Source: Lentzea jiangxiensis
GTDB taxonomy: Bacteria > Actinomycetota > Actinomycetes > Mycobacteriales > Pseudonocardiaceae
Assembly: GCF_900104175.1 (NCBI RefSeq)
Contig: NZ_FNIX01000012.1
Span: 158,986 to 222,985 of the forward strand
DNA length: 64,000 nt
Direction of reading: 5' to 3'
Part shown: positions 24,577 through 32,470 of the stretch, in pieces
How the letters are laid out: each line of letters opens with the position of its first letter
Numbering within the stretch: position 1 is the stretch's first letter
The notes under the pieces: model-generated
The model's database searches: none
What the model was told of the DNA's origin: nothing
What the model saw: only the letters and a program-made list of their open reading frames with translations
Position numbers and translations under genes: made by a program

Positions 24577-26390
24577 CGTTCCTCCCCGGTGCGAACCGGC
24601 CAGGTGCCGAGGTCGTCGATGCCCGGCTCCGCGGTGTCGAGGCCGGTCAGCAGTTCCGCCACGGCTCTGGTGATGTCCTGCGCGGTCAGCCCGCAGGCGG
24701 CGAGCACCTCGGCCCTGGAACCGTGGCTGAGGAACCGCCTCGGGATGCCGAACTCGCGCAGCGGGGTGTGCACGTCGGCGTCCCGCAACGTCTGCGCGAT
24801 CGCGGAACCGACACCTCCGGCGCGGCTGTTGTCCTCGACCGTGATCGCGAGCCTGTGGCGGCGGGCCATGTCCGCCAGCGCGGGGTTGACCGGTGTGACC
24901 CACCTGGGGTCCACCACCGTCACGCCGATGCCCTGGACCCGCACGCCCTCGGCGACCGTGAGCGCGAGTCCTGCCAGTGCACCGACCGCGACGATCAGGA
25001 CGTCCATCGAGCCGGAGCGGCGCAGCACGTCGATGCCGTTGAACGTGGCGATCGCGGGCAGGTCATCACCGGCGGGCCCCTTGGGCCATCGCAGCAGTGT
25101 CGGACCCTCGTCCCACGCCACCGCTTCGGTCAGCAGTTCGGCCAGCCGGGCGCCGTCCCGCGGCGCCGCGATCCGCAGCCCCGGCACCACCTGCAGCACC
25201 GACAGGTCCCACATGCCGTTGTGGCTCGGCCCGTCGTCGCCGGTCACCCCGGACCGGTCGAGGACGAACGTCACCGGGCGGCGGTGCAGCGCGACGTCCA
25301 TGAGCAGCTGGTCGAGCGCGCGGTTGACGAACGTGGAGTAGATGGCCACCACCGGGTGCACGCCGCCCATGGACAACCCGGCGGCCATCGTGACCGCGTG
25401 CTGCTCGGCGATGCCGACGTCGATCACCCGGTGTGGAAACCTGCGCTGCAACGGCAGGAGCCCGGTCGGCTCGGTCATCGCAGCCGTGATCGCCACCAGG
25501 TCGTCGCGCCGCTCGGCCAGTTCGACCAGCTTCTCGCCGAACACCGACGTGAACGACGGGGGCGACGCCTTCAGCGCCTGCCCGGTGTGCGGGTCCATCG
25601 GTTTGACCGCGTGCCCGAGGTCGAGGTCGTTGGTCTCGGTGTGCCGGTACCCCTTGCCCTTGGCCGTGATCACGTGCACCACCACCGGCCCGTCCAGTGC
25701 CACCGCTTCGCGCAGGGCGTCCTGGACGGCGGAGATGTCGTGACCGTCGACGGGGCCGAGGTAACCGAGCCCGAGTTGGCCGAAGACGCCCGGCCCGTGC
25801 CCGTCGCGCAGGCCGGTCAGGTGCTCGGCCAGCCCGCCGACGGTCGGCGCGTAGGAGCGCTGGTTGTCGTTGAGCACGATGACGAGCGGCCGGTCCGGCC
25901 CGCCCGCGATGTTGTTGAGCGCCTCCCAGGCCATGCCGCCGGTCATGGCTCCGTCGCCGATGATCGCGACGGTTGCCCGGTCGCGCCGGCCGAGATGCGC
26001 GTCCGCCCTGGCCAGTCCGTCCGCATAGGACAGTGCGGTGGACGCGTGCGAGTTCTCCACCAGGTCGTGCTCGGACTCCTCCCGGCTCGGGTAGCCGGAG
26101 ACCCCGCCCGAGCGGCGCAGCCGGTCGAAACCGGCCTGGCGGCCTGTGAGGATCTTGTGCACGTAGGACTGGTGCCCGGTGTCCCACAGCAACCGGTCGC
26201 GTGGGGACTCGAACACGGTGTGCAGCGCGATGGTCAGCTCCACCACGCCGAGGTTGGGCCCGAGGTGTCCCCCGGCGGCGGAGACCCGCTCGATCAGGAA
26301 CGCGCGGACCTCCCCCGCGAGGTCGCGGAGCTCTCCTGCGGTCAGCTCACGCAGCCGAGCCGGGTCGCGCACGGTTTGCAGCAGCGCCAT
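24573..26390 (-). CDS. dxs: 1-deoxy-D-xylulose-5-phosphate synthase
   Basis: The 605-residue thiamine-diphosphate enzyme condenses pyruvate and glyceraldehyde 3-phosphate, the first step of the MEP pathway. Visible signatures are LLWDTGHQSYVHKILTGR, the ThDP motif IIGDGAMTGGMAWEALNN, AKGKGYRHTE, the pyrimidine-domain VIDVGIAEQHAVTMAAGL and DRSGVTGDDGPSHNGMWDLS. It is slightly shorter than usual copies (620-640), mainly in the linker, with no key motif missing. It lies 44 bases after ispH and overlaps ispG by four bases. Its presence beside ispH and ispG, the entry and exit steps, suggests a flux-boosting cassette for the cluster. Confidence 0.96.
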   Translation of the reverse strand: MALLQTVRDPARLRELTAGELRDLAGEVRAFLIERVSAAGGHLGPNLGVVELTIALHTVFESPRDRLLWDTGHQSYVHKILTGRQAGFDRLRRSGGVSGYPSREESEHDLVENSHASTALSYADGLARADAHLGRRDRATVAIIGDGAMTGGMAWEALNNIAGGPDRPLVIVLNDNQRSYAPTVGGLAEHLTGLRDGHGPGVFGQLGLGYLGPVDGHDISAVQDALREAVALDGPVVVHVITAKGKGYRHTETNDLDLGHAVKPMDPHTGQALKASPPSFTSVFGEKLVELAERRDDLVAITAAMTEPTGLLPLQRRFPHRVIDVGIAEQHAVTMAAGLSMGGVHPVVAIYSTFVNRALDQLLMDVALHRRPVTFVLDRSGVTGDDGPSHNGMWDLSVLQVVPGLRIAAPRDGARLAELLTEAVAWDEGPTLLRWPKGPAGDDLPAIATFNGIDVLRRSGSMDVLIVAVGALAGLALTVAEGVRVQGIGVTVVDPRWVTPVNPALADMARRHRLAITVEDNSRAGGVGSAIAQTLRDADVHTPLREFGIPRRFLSHGSRAEVLAACGLTAQDITRAVAELLTGLDTAEPGIDDLGTWPVRTGEER

Positions 26391-26434
26391 GTCGGACAGT
26401 GCTCCTCACGGGGTTCGTCAGGTCGCCGGCCCGG

Positions 26435-27394
26435 TCAGCTCGGTGACGGCGCGTCCGGCACGCCGGTGAGTCGTGCCGGCGGGGAGAACACGACGTCCTC
26501 GGTCGCCACGCGGTGCACGGCCACGTCCGCGTACCCGAGCGAAGCAAGCCGTTCCACCAGCTCGTCGACGAGAACCTCCGGCGCGCTCGCCCCGGCACTC
26601 ACGCCGACCGTGCTCACGCCGGTCAGCCACGCGGGGTCGAAGTGGGTCACGTCCGGCACCAGTTCTGCCCTGCCGCCGAGCCTGCGCGCCACCTCGACCA
26701 TCCGGATCGAGTTGCTGGAGTTGGTCGAACCGACCACCAGCACCAGGTCGCACCGGTCGACGACGGCCCTGATGCCGTCCTGCCGGTTCTGGCTGGCGTA
26801 GCAGATGTCGTCGGTGGCGGGCCCGCGCAGTTCGGTGAACCTGCGCCGCAGCACGGCGATGATGTCCTTGGTCTCGTCCACCGAGAGCGTGGTCTGGGTG
26901 AGGTAGGCGACCGGTGCGTCGGGGGGTAGGTCCAGCGCCTCCGCGTCGGCCACCGTCTCGATGATGATCGTCCGGTCGGGAGCGTGCCCGAAAGTGCCCT
27001 CGACCTCCTCGTGGTCCGCGTGCCCGACCAGCAGCAACGTCCGGCCGTCCCGGGCGAACCGGCGGGCCTCCTGGTGCACCTTGGCCACCAGGGGGCAGGT
27101 CGCGTCGAGCACGTCCAGCCCGCGTGCGTCCGCGTTCTGCCGCACCTGCGGGGAGACGCCGTGCGCGGAGAAGACGCACACCGCGCCCTCGGGCACCTCC
27201 TGCTCGGAGTCGACGAACACGACACCCCGCTGCTGGAACCCGCGCACCACGTAGTGGTTGTGCACGATCTCCTTGCGGACGTAGATCGGCGCGCCGTGCT
27301 GTTCGAGCGCGAGGTCGATGATGGCCATCGCCCGGCGCACCCCGGCGCAAAGACTCCGCGGCTCGGCCAGCAGGACCTGCTTACCGCCACTCAT
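26435..27394 (-). CDS. ispH: 4-hydroxy-3-methylbut-2-enyl diphosphate reductase IspH (LytB)
   Basis: From ATG 27394, behind GGAGTGGGA, the 319-residue protein reduces HMBPP to IPP and DMAPP. The three cysteines that hold the iron-sulfur cluster are present in RSLCAGVRRA, LDATCPLVAKVH and DDICYASQNRQ. The substrate motifs VRKEIVHNHYVV and STNSSNS are also present. An earlier in-frame start at 27424 lacks a comparable ribosome site. It heads the minus-strand MEP transcript and is divergent from the first methyltransferase. The 419-base gap between them (27395-27813) contains the conserved promoter block described separately. Confidence 0.95.
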   Translation of the reverse strand: MSGGKQVLLAEPRSLCAGVRRAMAIIDLALEQHGAPIYVRKEIVHNHYVVRGFQQRGVVFVDSEQEVPEGAVCVFSAHGVSPQVRQNADARGLDVLDATCPLVAKVHQEARRFARDGRTLLLVGHADHEEVEGTFGHAPDRTIIIETVADAEALDLPPDAPVAYLTQTTLSVDETKDIIAVLRRRFTELRGPATDDICYASQNRQDGIRAVVDRCDLVLVVGSTNSSNSIRMVEVARRLGGRAELVPDVTHFDPAWLTGVSTVGVSAGASAPEVLVDELVERLASLGYADVAVHRVATEDVVFSPPARLTGVPDAPSPS

Positions 27395-27561
27395 TCCCAC
27401 TCCGTTCCGCGCCACGACGCCCACCTCGGAACGCCTGGCTCCGCGTTGCCTGACAGGGCATCCGCCGGCAGGTGGAACCGAGTCCTTCTCAGGAGGTATT
27501 GCCCGCCCCGATGCCGCTTAATAGCCGGACTCCGACACGGCTTTGGTGTCGCACACAGCAT

Positions 27562-27678
27562 CCACCTATCCGGAGAATAGTCCAATCCGGGCTTCACGTG
27601 GTCTTCTTTGGGGTTTTTCCCAAAGTCGAACCCGCTCACGCCGCGTCGTTGACACGACCAGGGCCGTCCCTCCAGGAT
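27562..27678 (+). promoter_or_regulatory. Conserved cluster promoter block A with palindromic operator
   Basis: This 117-base block is 80% identical (94 of 117, no gaps) to 31149-31265. It contains the palindrome CTTTGGGGTTTTTCCCAAAG at 27606-27625 (7-base arms, 6-base loop), then TTGACA at 27649-27654 and CAGGAT at 27673-27678 with an 18-base spacer. It lies in the divergent gap between ispH and the first methyltransferase. The palindrome just upstream of the -35 box fits an activator site, and a regulator bound there could also affect the divergent ispH transcript. The remaining bases of 27395-27813 hold no gene. Confidence 0.75.
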
Positions 27679-27813
27679 GGAATCCGATAGCTGCCACTCG
27701 ATTTCGGGGCGGCGCTGCGTTTCGAATCCCAGTCGAATTATGACGGGCACCATGCAACGACCACTGCAGGCCGTTCACCACACTCGTCGGCATCGAGCCC
27801 TGGAGAAGTGACC

Positions 27814-28716
27814 GTGTCGAACATTTCAAGTTCACCTCTGGCAGCGCTGGACCCTCAGGATGAGGTAAGGGTGGTCGGCCAGTACTACGACGACAAGACA
27901 GCGAAGCTGGTCCGCAAATACGGACCCGGCCCCAGGATTCACTACCACGTCGGGTACTACCCCTCCTGCGAAACGCCTCCGCACGCCGACGACGCGACGC
28001 CCGAGACCATTCGGGACAGCATTCGCCTTCACCAGGAGGGCCTGCTGCGGTACGCGGCGAAGATCTGGGGCGCCGAACACCGGCTGTCGGGCAAGGTCCT
28101 GGACGTCGGCTGCGGGCTCGGCGGAGGCTCGCTGTTCTGGGCGCAGGAATACGGCGCCGACGTCACGTCGGTCACCAACGCGCCGGAACACGCGCCGATC
28201 GTCAACGGGTTCGCGCGGGAATGCGGTCTGGACGGGAAGGTCCGGGCACTGGTCTGCGACGCGAACCGCCTCACCGTGGACGACGGCCCGTACGACGCGG
28301 CGGTCGCGATCGAGAGCAGCGGCTACTTCAACCGCCGTCAGTGGTTCGAGCGCCTGTCGCACGTGCTGCGTCCGCGCGCGAGCGTGTGCGTCGAGGAAGT
28401 GTTCATCACCCGCCCCCGCGGGGCCGATGTGTGGGCTGAGTACTTCTACACGAAGCCGGCCACGGTGCGTGATTACGCGGAGGCCGCGAAGGCCGCCGGT
28501 TTCGAACTGGTCGACGAAGTCGACGCCACCGCGGAGACCGCGCCGTTCTGGGAGGAGAGCGCCGCCTGGACGAAAGCGTCGCTGGACAGCGACAGCGGCC
28601 TTTCGGCAGTGGAGCGCAGGCAGATGAGGATCTCCTTGCTGGCGAACGAGGCGCAGGGCGCCGAATGGCGGGCGGGGGGCTTGCAGCTGGGTTTCCTGCG
28701 CTTCGAGAAGAAGTGA
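27814..28716 (+). CDS. SAM-dependent methyltransferase (candidate isoprenoid or ring C-methyltransferase)
   Basis: The 300-residue protein is assigned from GTG 27814, which is 8 bases after GGAG; GTG 27808 lies too close to that site. It has a class I methyltransferase fold with SAM motif I KVLDVGCGLGGGSLFWAQE, then the acidic loop DVTSVTNAPEH and motif VLRPRASVCVEEVF. The N-terminal YDDKTAKLVRKYGPGPRIHY and the whole layout resemble small-molecule C- or O-methyltransferases of the UbiE/sterol type. The benzastatin pathway uses a methyltransferase acting on geranyl diphosphate. This protein or its neighbour could play that part, which I infer from context only. Its own terminator follows, so it is transcribed separately from block A. 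Confidence 0.8.
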   Translation: MSNISSSPLAALDPQDEVRVVGQYYDDKTAKLVRKYGPGPRIHYHVGYYPSCETPPHADDATPETIRDSIRLHQEGLLRYAAKIWGAEHRLSGKVLDVGCGLGGGSLFWAQEYGADVTSVTNAPEHAPIVNGFARECGLDGKVRALVCDANRLTVDDGPYDAAVAIESSGYFNRRQWFERLSHVLRPRASVCVEEVFITRPRGADVWAEYFYTKPATVRDYAEAAKAAGFELVDEVDATAETAPFWEESAAWTKASLDSDSGLSAVERRQMRISLLANEAQGAEWRAGGLQLGFLRFEKK

Positions 28717-28726
28717 GCGACACACC

Positions 28727-28773
28727 ATCGCGCGGGCGCTCGGCCGGGGTTCCCGGCCGGGCGCCCGCGCGAT
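28727..28773 (+). terminator. Strong terminator, 22-bp stem
   Basis: The arms 28727-28748 and 28752-28773 are complementary at all but one position, a T-G wobble, around a three-base loop. The hairpin lies 10 bases after the methyltransferase stop and 50 before the next start. Readthrough into the second methyltransferase would be limited. Confidence 0.85.
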
Positions 28774-28822
28774 CAGCCGTAGGGCCGGATTCCCGCCACA
28801 TCACAACGATCTGGAGTTCCTC

Positions 28823-29653
28823 ATGACGCTCGAGCAGTCTCCCGCTCCCAGCGACGTCGCTGACGTGTACGACGGGATCGGTCAGATCTACGGTTCCGCG
28901 TGGGGCCCCAACTACCACTACGGATACTGGGAGAACGACGACGACCACAGCTCCATCGAGGTGGCCACCGACCGGCTCACCGACATGATGATCTCGGGTC
29001 TCTCCGCCGAGCCCGGCCAGCGGGTCCTGGACGTCGGCTGCGGCATCGGCCACCCCGCGCTGCGGCTCGTCCGCACCAGTGACGTGAACGTGGTGGGCAT
29101 CTCGGTCAGCCACGTCCAGGTGGCGCGGGCCAACGAGCTCGCGGCCGAGGCCGGGCTCGCCGACAAGGCCACGTTCCAGTTCACGGACGCGATGGACATG
29201 TCCTTCCCGGACGGCTCGTTCGACGCGGCCTGGGCGTTCGAGTCGATGTGGCACATGCCCGACCGCGGCCAGGTGCTCTCCGAGATCGCCCGCGTCCTGC
29301 GCCCCGGCGGCCGCCTCGCCATCGCCGACGTCATCGAGCGCGGCCCGGTCAGCCCCGAGGGACGCGTGGTCCTGGACCACGTCTGCGAGAACTACGCGGT
29401 GAAGTCCCTGGCCACCATCGACGAGTACCGGACGGAGTTGGCCGCCAACGGTTTCGTCGACGTGGAGATCCGCGACATCAGCGCCAACTCCTGCCGCACC
29501 CTCGCGGTCATGGCCGACGCCGTGGAGACCGAACGCGACAAGCTGGTCGCCCTGGTCGGCGAGGAGCAGGCCACCTCGCTGCTCGACTTCATGCGCCTGT
29601 CCGCGGTCACCCCGGAGCAGGGCTACCTCTACCTGACCGCGACCCGCGCATGA
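28823..29653 (+). CDS. RebM-like SAM-dependent methyltransferase
   Basis: The 276-residue protein starts at ATG 28823 behind GGAG. Its sequence follows the RebM/UbiE group closely: YHYGYWENDDDHSSIEVATD, RVLDVGCGIGHPALRL (motif I), VVGISVSHVQVARAN, TDAMDMSFPDGSFDAAWAFE, MPDRGQVLSEIARVLRPGG and RLAIADV. RebM methylates a sugar hydroxyl and related enzymes accept varied substrates, including carbon. Within this cluster it could methylate a phenol, a carboxylate or the prenyl chain. The strong terminator upstream and no clear promoter in the 49-base gap make its transcription unclear. Confidence 0.82.
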   Translation: MTLEQSPAPSDVADVYDGIGQIYGSAWGPNYHYGYWENDDDHSSIEVATDRLTDMMISGLSAEPGQRVLDVGCGIGHPALRLVRTSDVNVVGISVSHVQVARANELAAEAGLADKATFQFTDAMDMSFPDGSFDAAWAFESMWHMPDRGQVLSEIARVLRPGGRLAIADVIERGPVSPEGRVVLDHVCENYAVKSLATIDEYRTELAANGFVDVEIRDISANSCRTLAVMADAVETERDKLVALVGEEQATSLLDFMRLSAVTPEQGYLYLTATRA

Positions 29654-29681
29654 CCGGCCAGGACTGACGCACGCGAAACCC

Positions 29682-29719
29682 CTGCGGGCCTGGGATCTCA
29701 CGAATCCCAGGCCCCGCAG
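29682..29719. terminator. Bidirectional terminator between methyltransferase 2 and P450-1
   Basis: CTGCGGGCCTGGGAT at 29682-29696 pairs with ATCCCAGGCCCCGCAG at 29704-29719, with one bulged base and a seven-base loop. The stem extends weakly outward (GAAAC...GTTTC). It separates the converging methyltransferase and P450 genes. Confidence 0.75.
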
Positions 29720-29773
29720 AGGCGTTTCAGGCAGAGGCGTTCCAGGCGGGGACGTTCGAGCGCCGGCCCGGCC

Positions 29774-31021
29774 TCACTGCCGCACGCGCAACTCCGTCAA
29801 CGCCCGGAGCGGGAAGACCGGCCGGTGGCTGGGCGACTGCCCCGGCGCCAGCGTCAAACCCGGCATCCTGACGGCGAGAGCCTGCACCGCGATCTCCAGT
29901 TCCGCGCGGGCGAACCCGGCTCCGAGGCAGAAGTGGATGCCGTGCCCGAACGCGAGGTGCGTGGCGGACCGGTTGCCCGGGCTGAACGCCGCGGGGCACG
30001 CGTGGGCACGACTGTCCCGGCCGGCCGCGCCGTACAGCAGGAGCAGCCGGCTGCCCTCGGGCAGGTGGACGTCGCCGACCACCACGTCCCGCGTCGCGGT
30101 CCGGTACATGCCCGCCAGCGGACTGTCGAACCGCAGCCCCTCCTCGACGAGGTCGCGCGCGGCGATCGTCCCGTCGACGACCTCGGCCCAGCCGCCGGAG
30201 GACCGCAACTGCTGGAACAGGATCGTGCCGAGCGCCTCGGCACAGGTCATGTGGCCCGCGAAGATCAGCGTGGGGATCTGGACGGCAACCTCGGCGGCGG
30301 TGAGCGTCCGGCCCGACCTGCCGTCGTGGAGCAGCTCGCTGATCAGGTCGTCCTGCGGTGAGGCCAGCCGATCCTGCGCGAGTGAACGGGCGAACGCCCC
30401 GAACTCCATCAGCCCGCGGGCGTGCTCGCGCAGCAGATCGGGATCCGTGTCCTGTTGCAGCATCATGAGTTCGATGCGCTGCTCGGACCACAGGCGGCAG
30501 CGTTCGAGGTACTCGTCCGGAACCCCGAGGCGTCGGCACATCACCTCGAGCGCGTACGGCACGGCGAACGCGGCGATGAAGTCGAACTCCTCCGCCACGG
30601 CGACGCGCTCGGCGAGGTCGGTGGCGATCGCGCGCATCGTGGGTTCGAACGCCCTGACCCTGGCCGGCGTGAACCCGGCGTTGAGCAGGTCCCTGATCCT
30701 GGAGTGCTCGGGAGGGTCGAGCGAGCCGACGGCCACCGCACCGGCGCCGCGCCAGGTGCGGAACATCCGGCTCACGTCCTCGGGCAGCGCGACCTTGGGG
30801 CGGGGGTTGTGGTCGCGCGCCGAGAAGCTCCGGTCGTCCTTCAGCACGGCGACCATGTCCTCGCGCCGGGTGACGCACCACGCGTCGAGCAGAGGGGCGT
30901 AGAACACCGGCTCCGCGTCGCCGATGTCGGCCAGAAATGAGTACGGGTCGTCGCGATGTGCGCCATACGGGTCGAACGGCCTGCCTTCACGCAATTGTCC
31001 GGAATCGGCAGTGACAGCCAT
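29774..31021 (-). CDS. Cytochrome P450 with altered I-helix (P450-1)
   Basis: The 415-residue soluble bacterial P450 starts at ATG 31021 behind GAGAGG. The heme loop FGHGIHFCLGAGFAR (Cys365) and EEGLR (ExxR, 294-297) are intact. The I-helix reads IFAGHMTCAEAL at 253-264: the acid that normally precedes the conserved threonine in AG-x-D/E-T is methionine 258. That acid helps proton delivery during oxygen activation, so chemistry other than ordinary hydroxylation is possible. It is transcribed alone, divergent from the prenyl synthase operon across the 388-base gap holding promoter block B. In benzastatin synthesis a P450 cyclises a prenylated N-acyloxy-arylamine; this enzyme is a candidate for that role by inference. 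Confidence 0.88.
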   Translation of the reverse strand: MAVTADSGQLREGRPFDPYGAHRDDPYSFLADIGDAEPVFYAPLLDAWCVTRREDMVAVLKDDRSFSARDHNPRPKVALPEDVSRMFRTWRGAGAVAVGSLDPPEHSRIRDLLNAGFTPARVRAFEPTMRAIATDLAERVAVAEEFDFIAAFAVPYALEVMCRRLGVPDEYLERCRLWSEQRIELMMLQQDTDPDLLREHARGLMEFGAFARSLAQDRLASPQDDLISELLHDGRSGRTLTAAEVAVQIPTLIFAGHMTCAEALGTILFQQLRSSGGWAEVVDGTIAARDLVEEGLRFDSPLAGMYRTATRDVVVGDVHLPEGSRLLLLYGAAGRDSRAHACPAAFSPGNRSATHLAFGHGIHFCLGAGFARAELEIAVQALAVRMPGLTLAPGQSPSHRPVFPLRALTELRVRQ

Positions 31022-31148
31022 TTCGCCTCTCCAGCATCAAGTGAACCATTCCCGGCGACGATCAGTGGTGTCGTGTTGTATCGCTCGGCCGCCAGGCCGA
31101 GGCAGGCCTGGCGCGCCCGGAGTCGCACGACTCGGTGCCGCTCAGCAG

Positions 31149-31265
31149 CCACCAATCCACAGAATAGTCCAACCCAGCCTTTCCGCCGTCTTCTTTGGGG
31201 TTTTTCCTAAAGTCGAGCCCGGTCACGCCGCGTCGTTGACACCAACAGGAGAAGTCGTTCAGGAT
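31149..31265 (+). promoter_or_regulatory. Conserved cluster promoter block B with palindromic operator
   Basis: This is the second copy of the block at 27562-27678, without gaps. The palindrome at 31193-31212 has one arm base changed (CCTAAAG in place of CCCAAAG), which still allows G-T pairing. TTGACA lies at 31236-31241 and CAGGAT at 31260-31265, again 18 apart. The 50-base core around palindrome and -35 box differs at only three positions from copy A. It drives the prenyl synthase operon and may also influence the divergent P450-1. The rest of 31022-31409 holds no gene. Confidence 0.75.
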
Positions 31266-31409
31266 ACTGATCGGAGCTACCGCCCACATTTCCGAGCACC
31301 ACCTGAGATCCAGATTGCCCGCAGAGTTTCGGCGTGCCATTCACAAACGCCACGCGTACGGGTCCGACCAGGAATCGGGAAGGCGTGCGACCACCGGAGG
31401 AAAATCCCG

Positions 31410-32447
31410 ATGAGCACACTCGACACTTCGTCGACCGGGCTTCAGGCCCTCCTGTCGCCGGGGGCGGTGCGGGCGGCGGTGTTGCCCGTCGTGCGGCAGC
31501 AGATCTCCTCACTGGAGCCGACCCTGGCCCGCATCTGCTCCTACCACCTCGGCTTCACCGACGAACACGGTGACCCCAGCGGTGCGGCGAGCGGCAAGCT
31601 GACCCGCGCCAGCCTCATGACGGCGGCGGCGCAGGGAGTCGGCCTGCGGCCGGAGGACGTCCGGATTCCGGCGGCGGCACTGGAGTTGCTGCACAACTCG
31701 ACGCTGGTCCACGACGACATCATCGACGCGGACGAGCTGCGTCGCGGCCGTCCTGCGGCGTGGAAGGTTTTCGGCGTCGGTCCGGCCATCCTGGCCGGGG
31801 ACGCGCTGCAGGCTCTGGCCCTGCAGATGGTCGTCGACGACCCGGGACCCTGCCGCGCGGAGATCTCCAGCGCGTTCGCCGAAGCACTCCGCCTCGTTCT
31901 CTCCGGCCAGTCCCGCGAGCTCACCGTCCGGCTGGGTTCGGGCACCGGCATCGCGGAGTACGACCGGATCCTCGAGGAGAAGACGTCCGCGCTGCTGCAG
32001 TGCGCACTGGTGACGCCCGCACTGCGGGCGGGCAGCCCGGAGCACGTCCTGACCGCCCTGCGCGGCGCGGGCAGGCATCTGGGGCTCGCCTTCCAGATCT
32101 TCAACGACGTCGAGGACGTCTGGGGCGACCCCGCGGTGACCGGCAAGCCCGTCCGGGGCGACATCGGGCGACGCAACCCGTCCTTCCCGGTGCTGGCGGG
32201 GTTGTCCGCCGGTGGCCCGCCCAGCGAGCGGCTGCGGGAGCTGTGGCACTCCGACGGCACCTCGGCGGCGCACCTGCAGGAGATGGCCGACCTGATCGAG
32301 GAGTCCGGCGGCCGCCACCGGGCCGAGCAGCGGTCCCGCAACCACCTCGAGTCGGCCCTGGAGGACCTCGGGCGGGCCGGCCTGTCCCCCGCCGCGACCG
32401 CCGAGCTGACCGCCTTGTTCGACCGCATCGTCAACCGCACGGCATGA
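31410..32447 (+). CDS. Polyprenyl diphosphate synthase (GPP/FPP/GGPP synthase family)
   Basis: The 345-residue trans-prenyltransferase starts at ATG 31410, with GGAGG at 31396-31400. It couples IPP to allylic diphosphates to supply the prenyl donor. The first aspartate-rich motif is canonical (LVHDDIIDADELRRGRP, DDIID at 102-106). The second reads FNDVEDVWGD: its first aspartate is asparagine 232. GQSRELT and the lysine-containing VTGKPVRGDIGRRN are also present. The residues before the first motif (NSTLVH) are small, so product length cannot be told from sequence; GPP would match the benzastatin precedent and GGPP is also possible. Its stop overlaps an alternative start of the next gene. Confidence 0.92.
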   Translation: MSTLDTSSTGLQALLSPGAVRAAVLPVVRQQISSLEPTLARICSYHLGFTDEHGDPSGAASGKLTRASLMTAAAQGVGLRPEDVRIPAAALELLHNSTLVHDDIIDADELRRGRPAAWKVFGVGPAILAGDALQALALQMVVDDPGPCRAEISSAFAEALRLVLSGQSRELTVRLGSGTGIAEYDRILEEKTSALLQCALVTPALRAGSPEHVLTALRGAGRHLGLAFQIFNDVEDVWGDPAVTGKPVRGDIGRRNPSFPVLAGLSAGGPPSERLRELWHSDGTSAAHLQEMADLIEESGGRHRAEQRSRNHLESALEDLGRAGLSPAATAELTALFDRIVNRTA

Positions 32448-32470
32448 CCCGTGACTCCCGGAGGTCGTCA

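Noticed and set aside
30924..31409. Upstream extension of the prenyl synthase frame
   Set aside because: It would translate through promoter block B and the P450-1 start. A GGAGG-preceded ATG at 31410 begins the family sequence.
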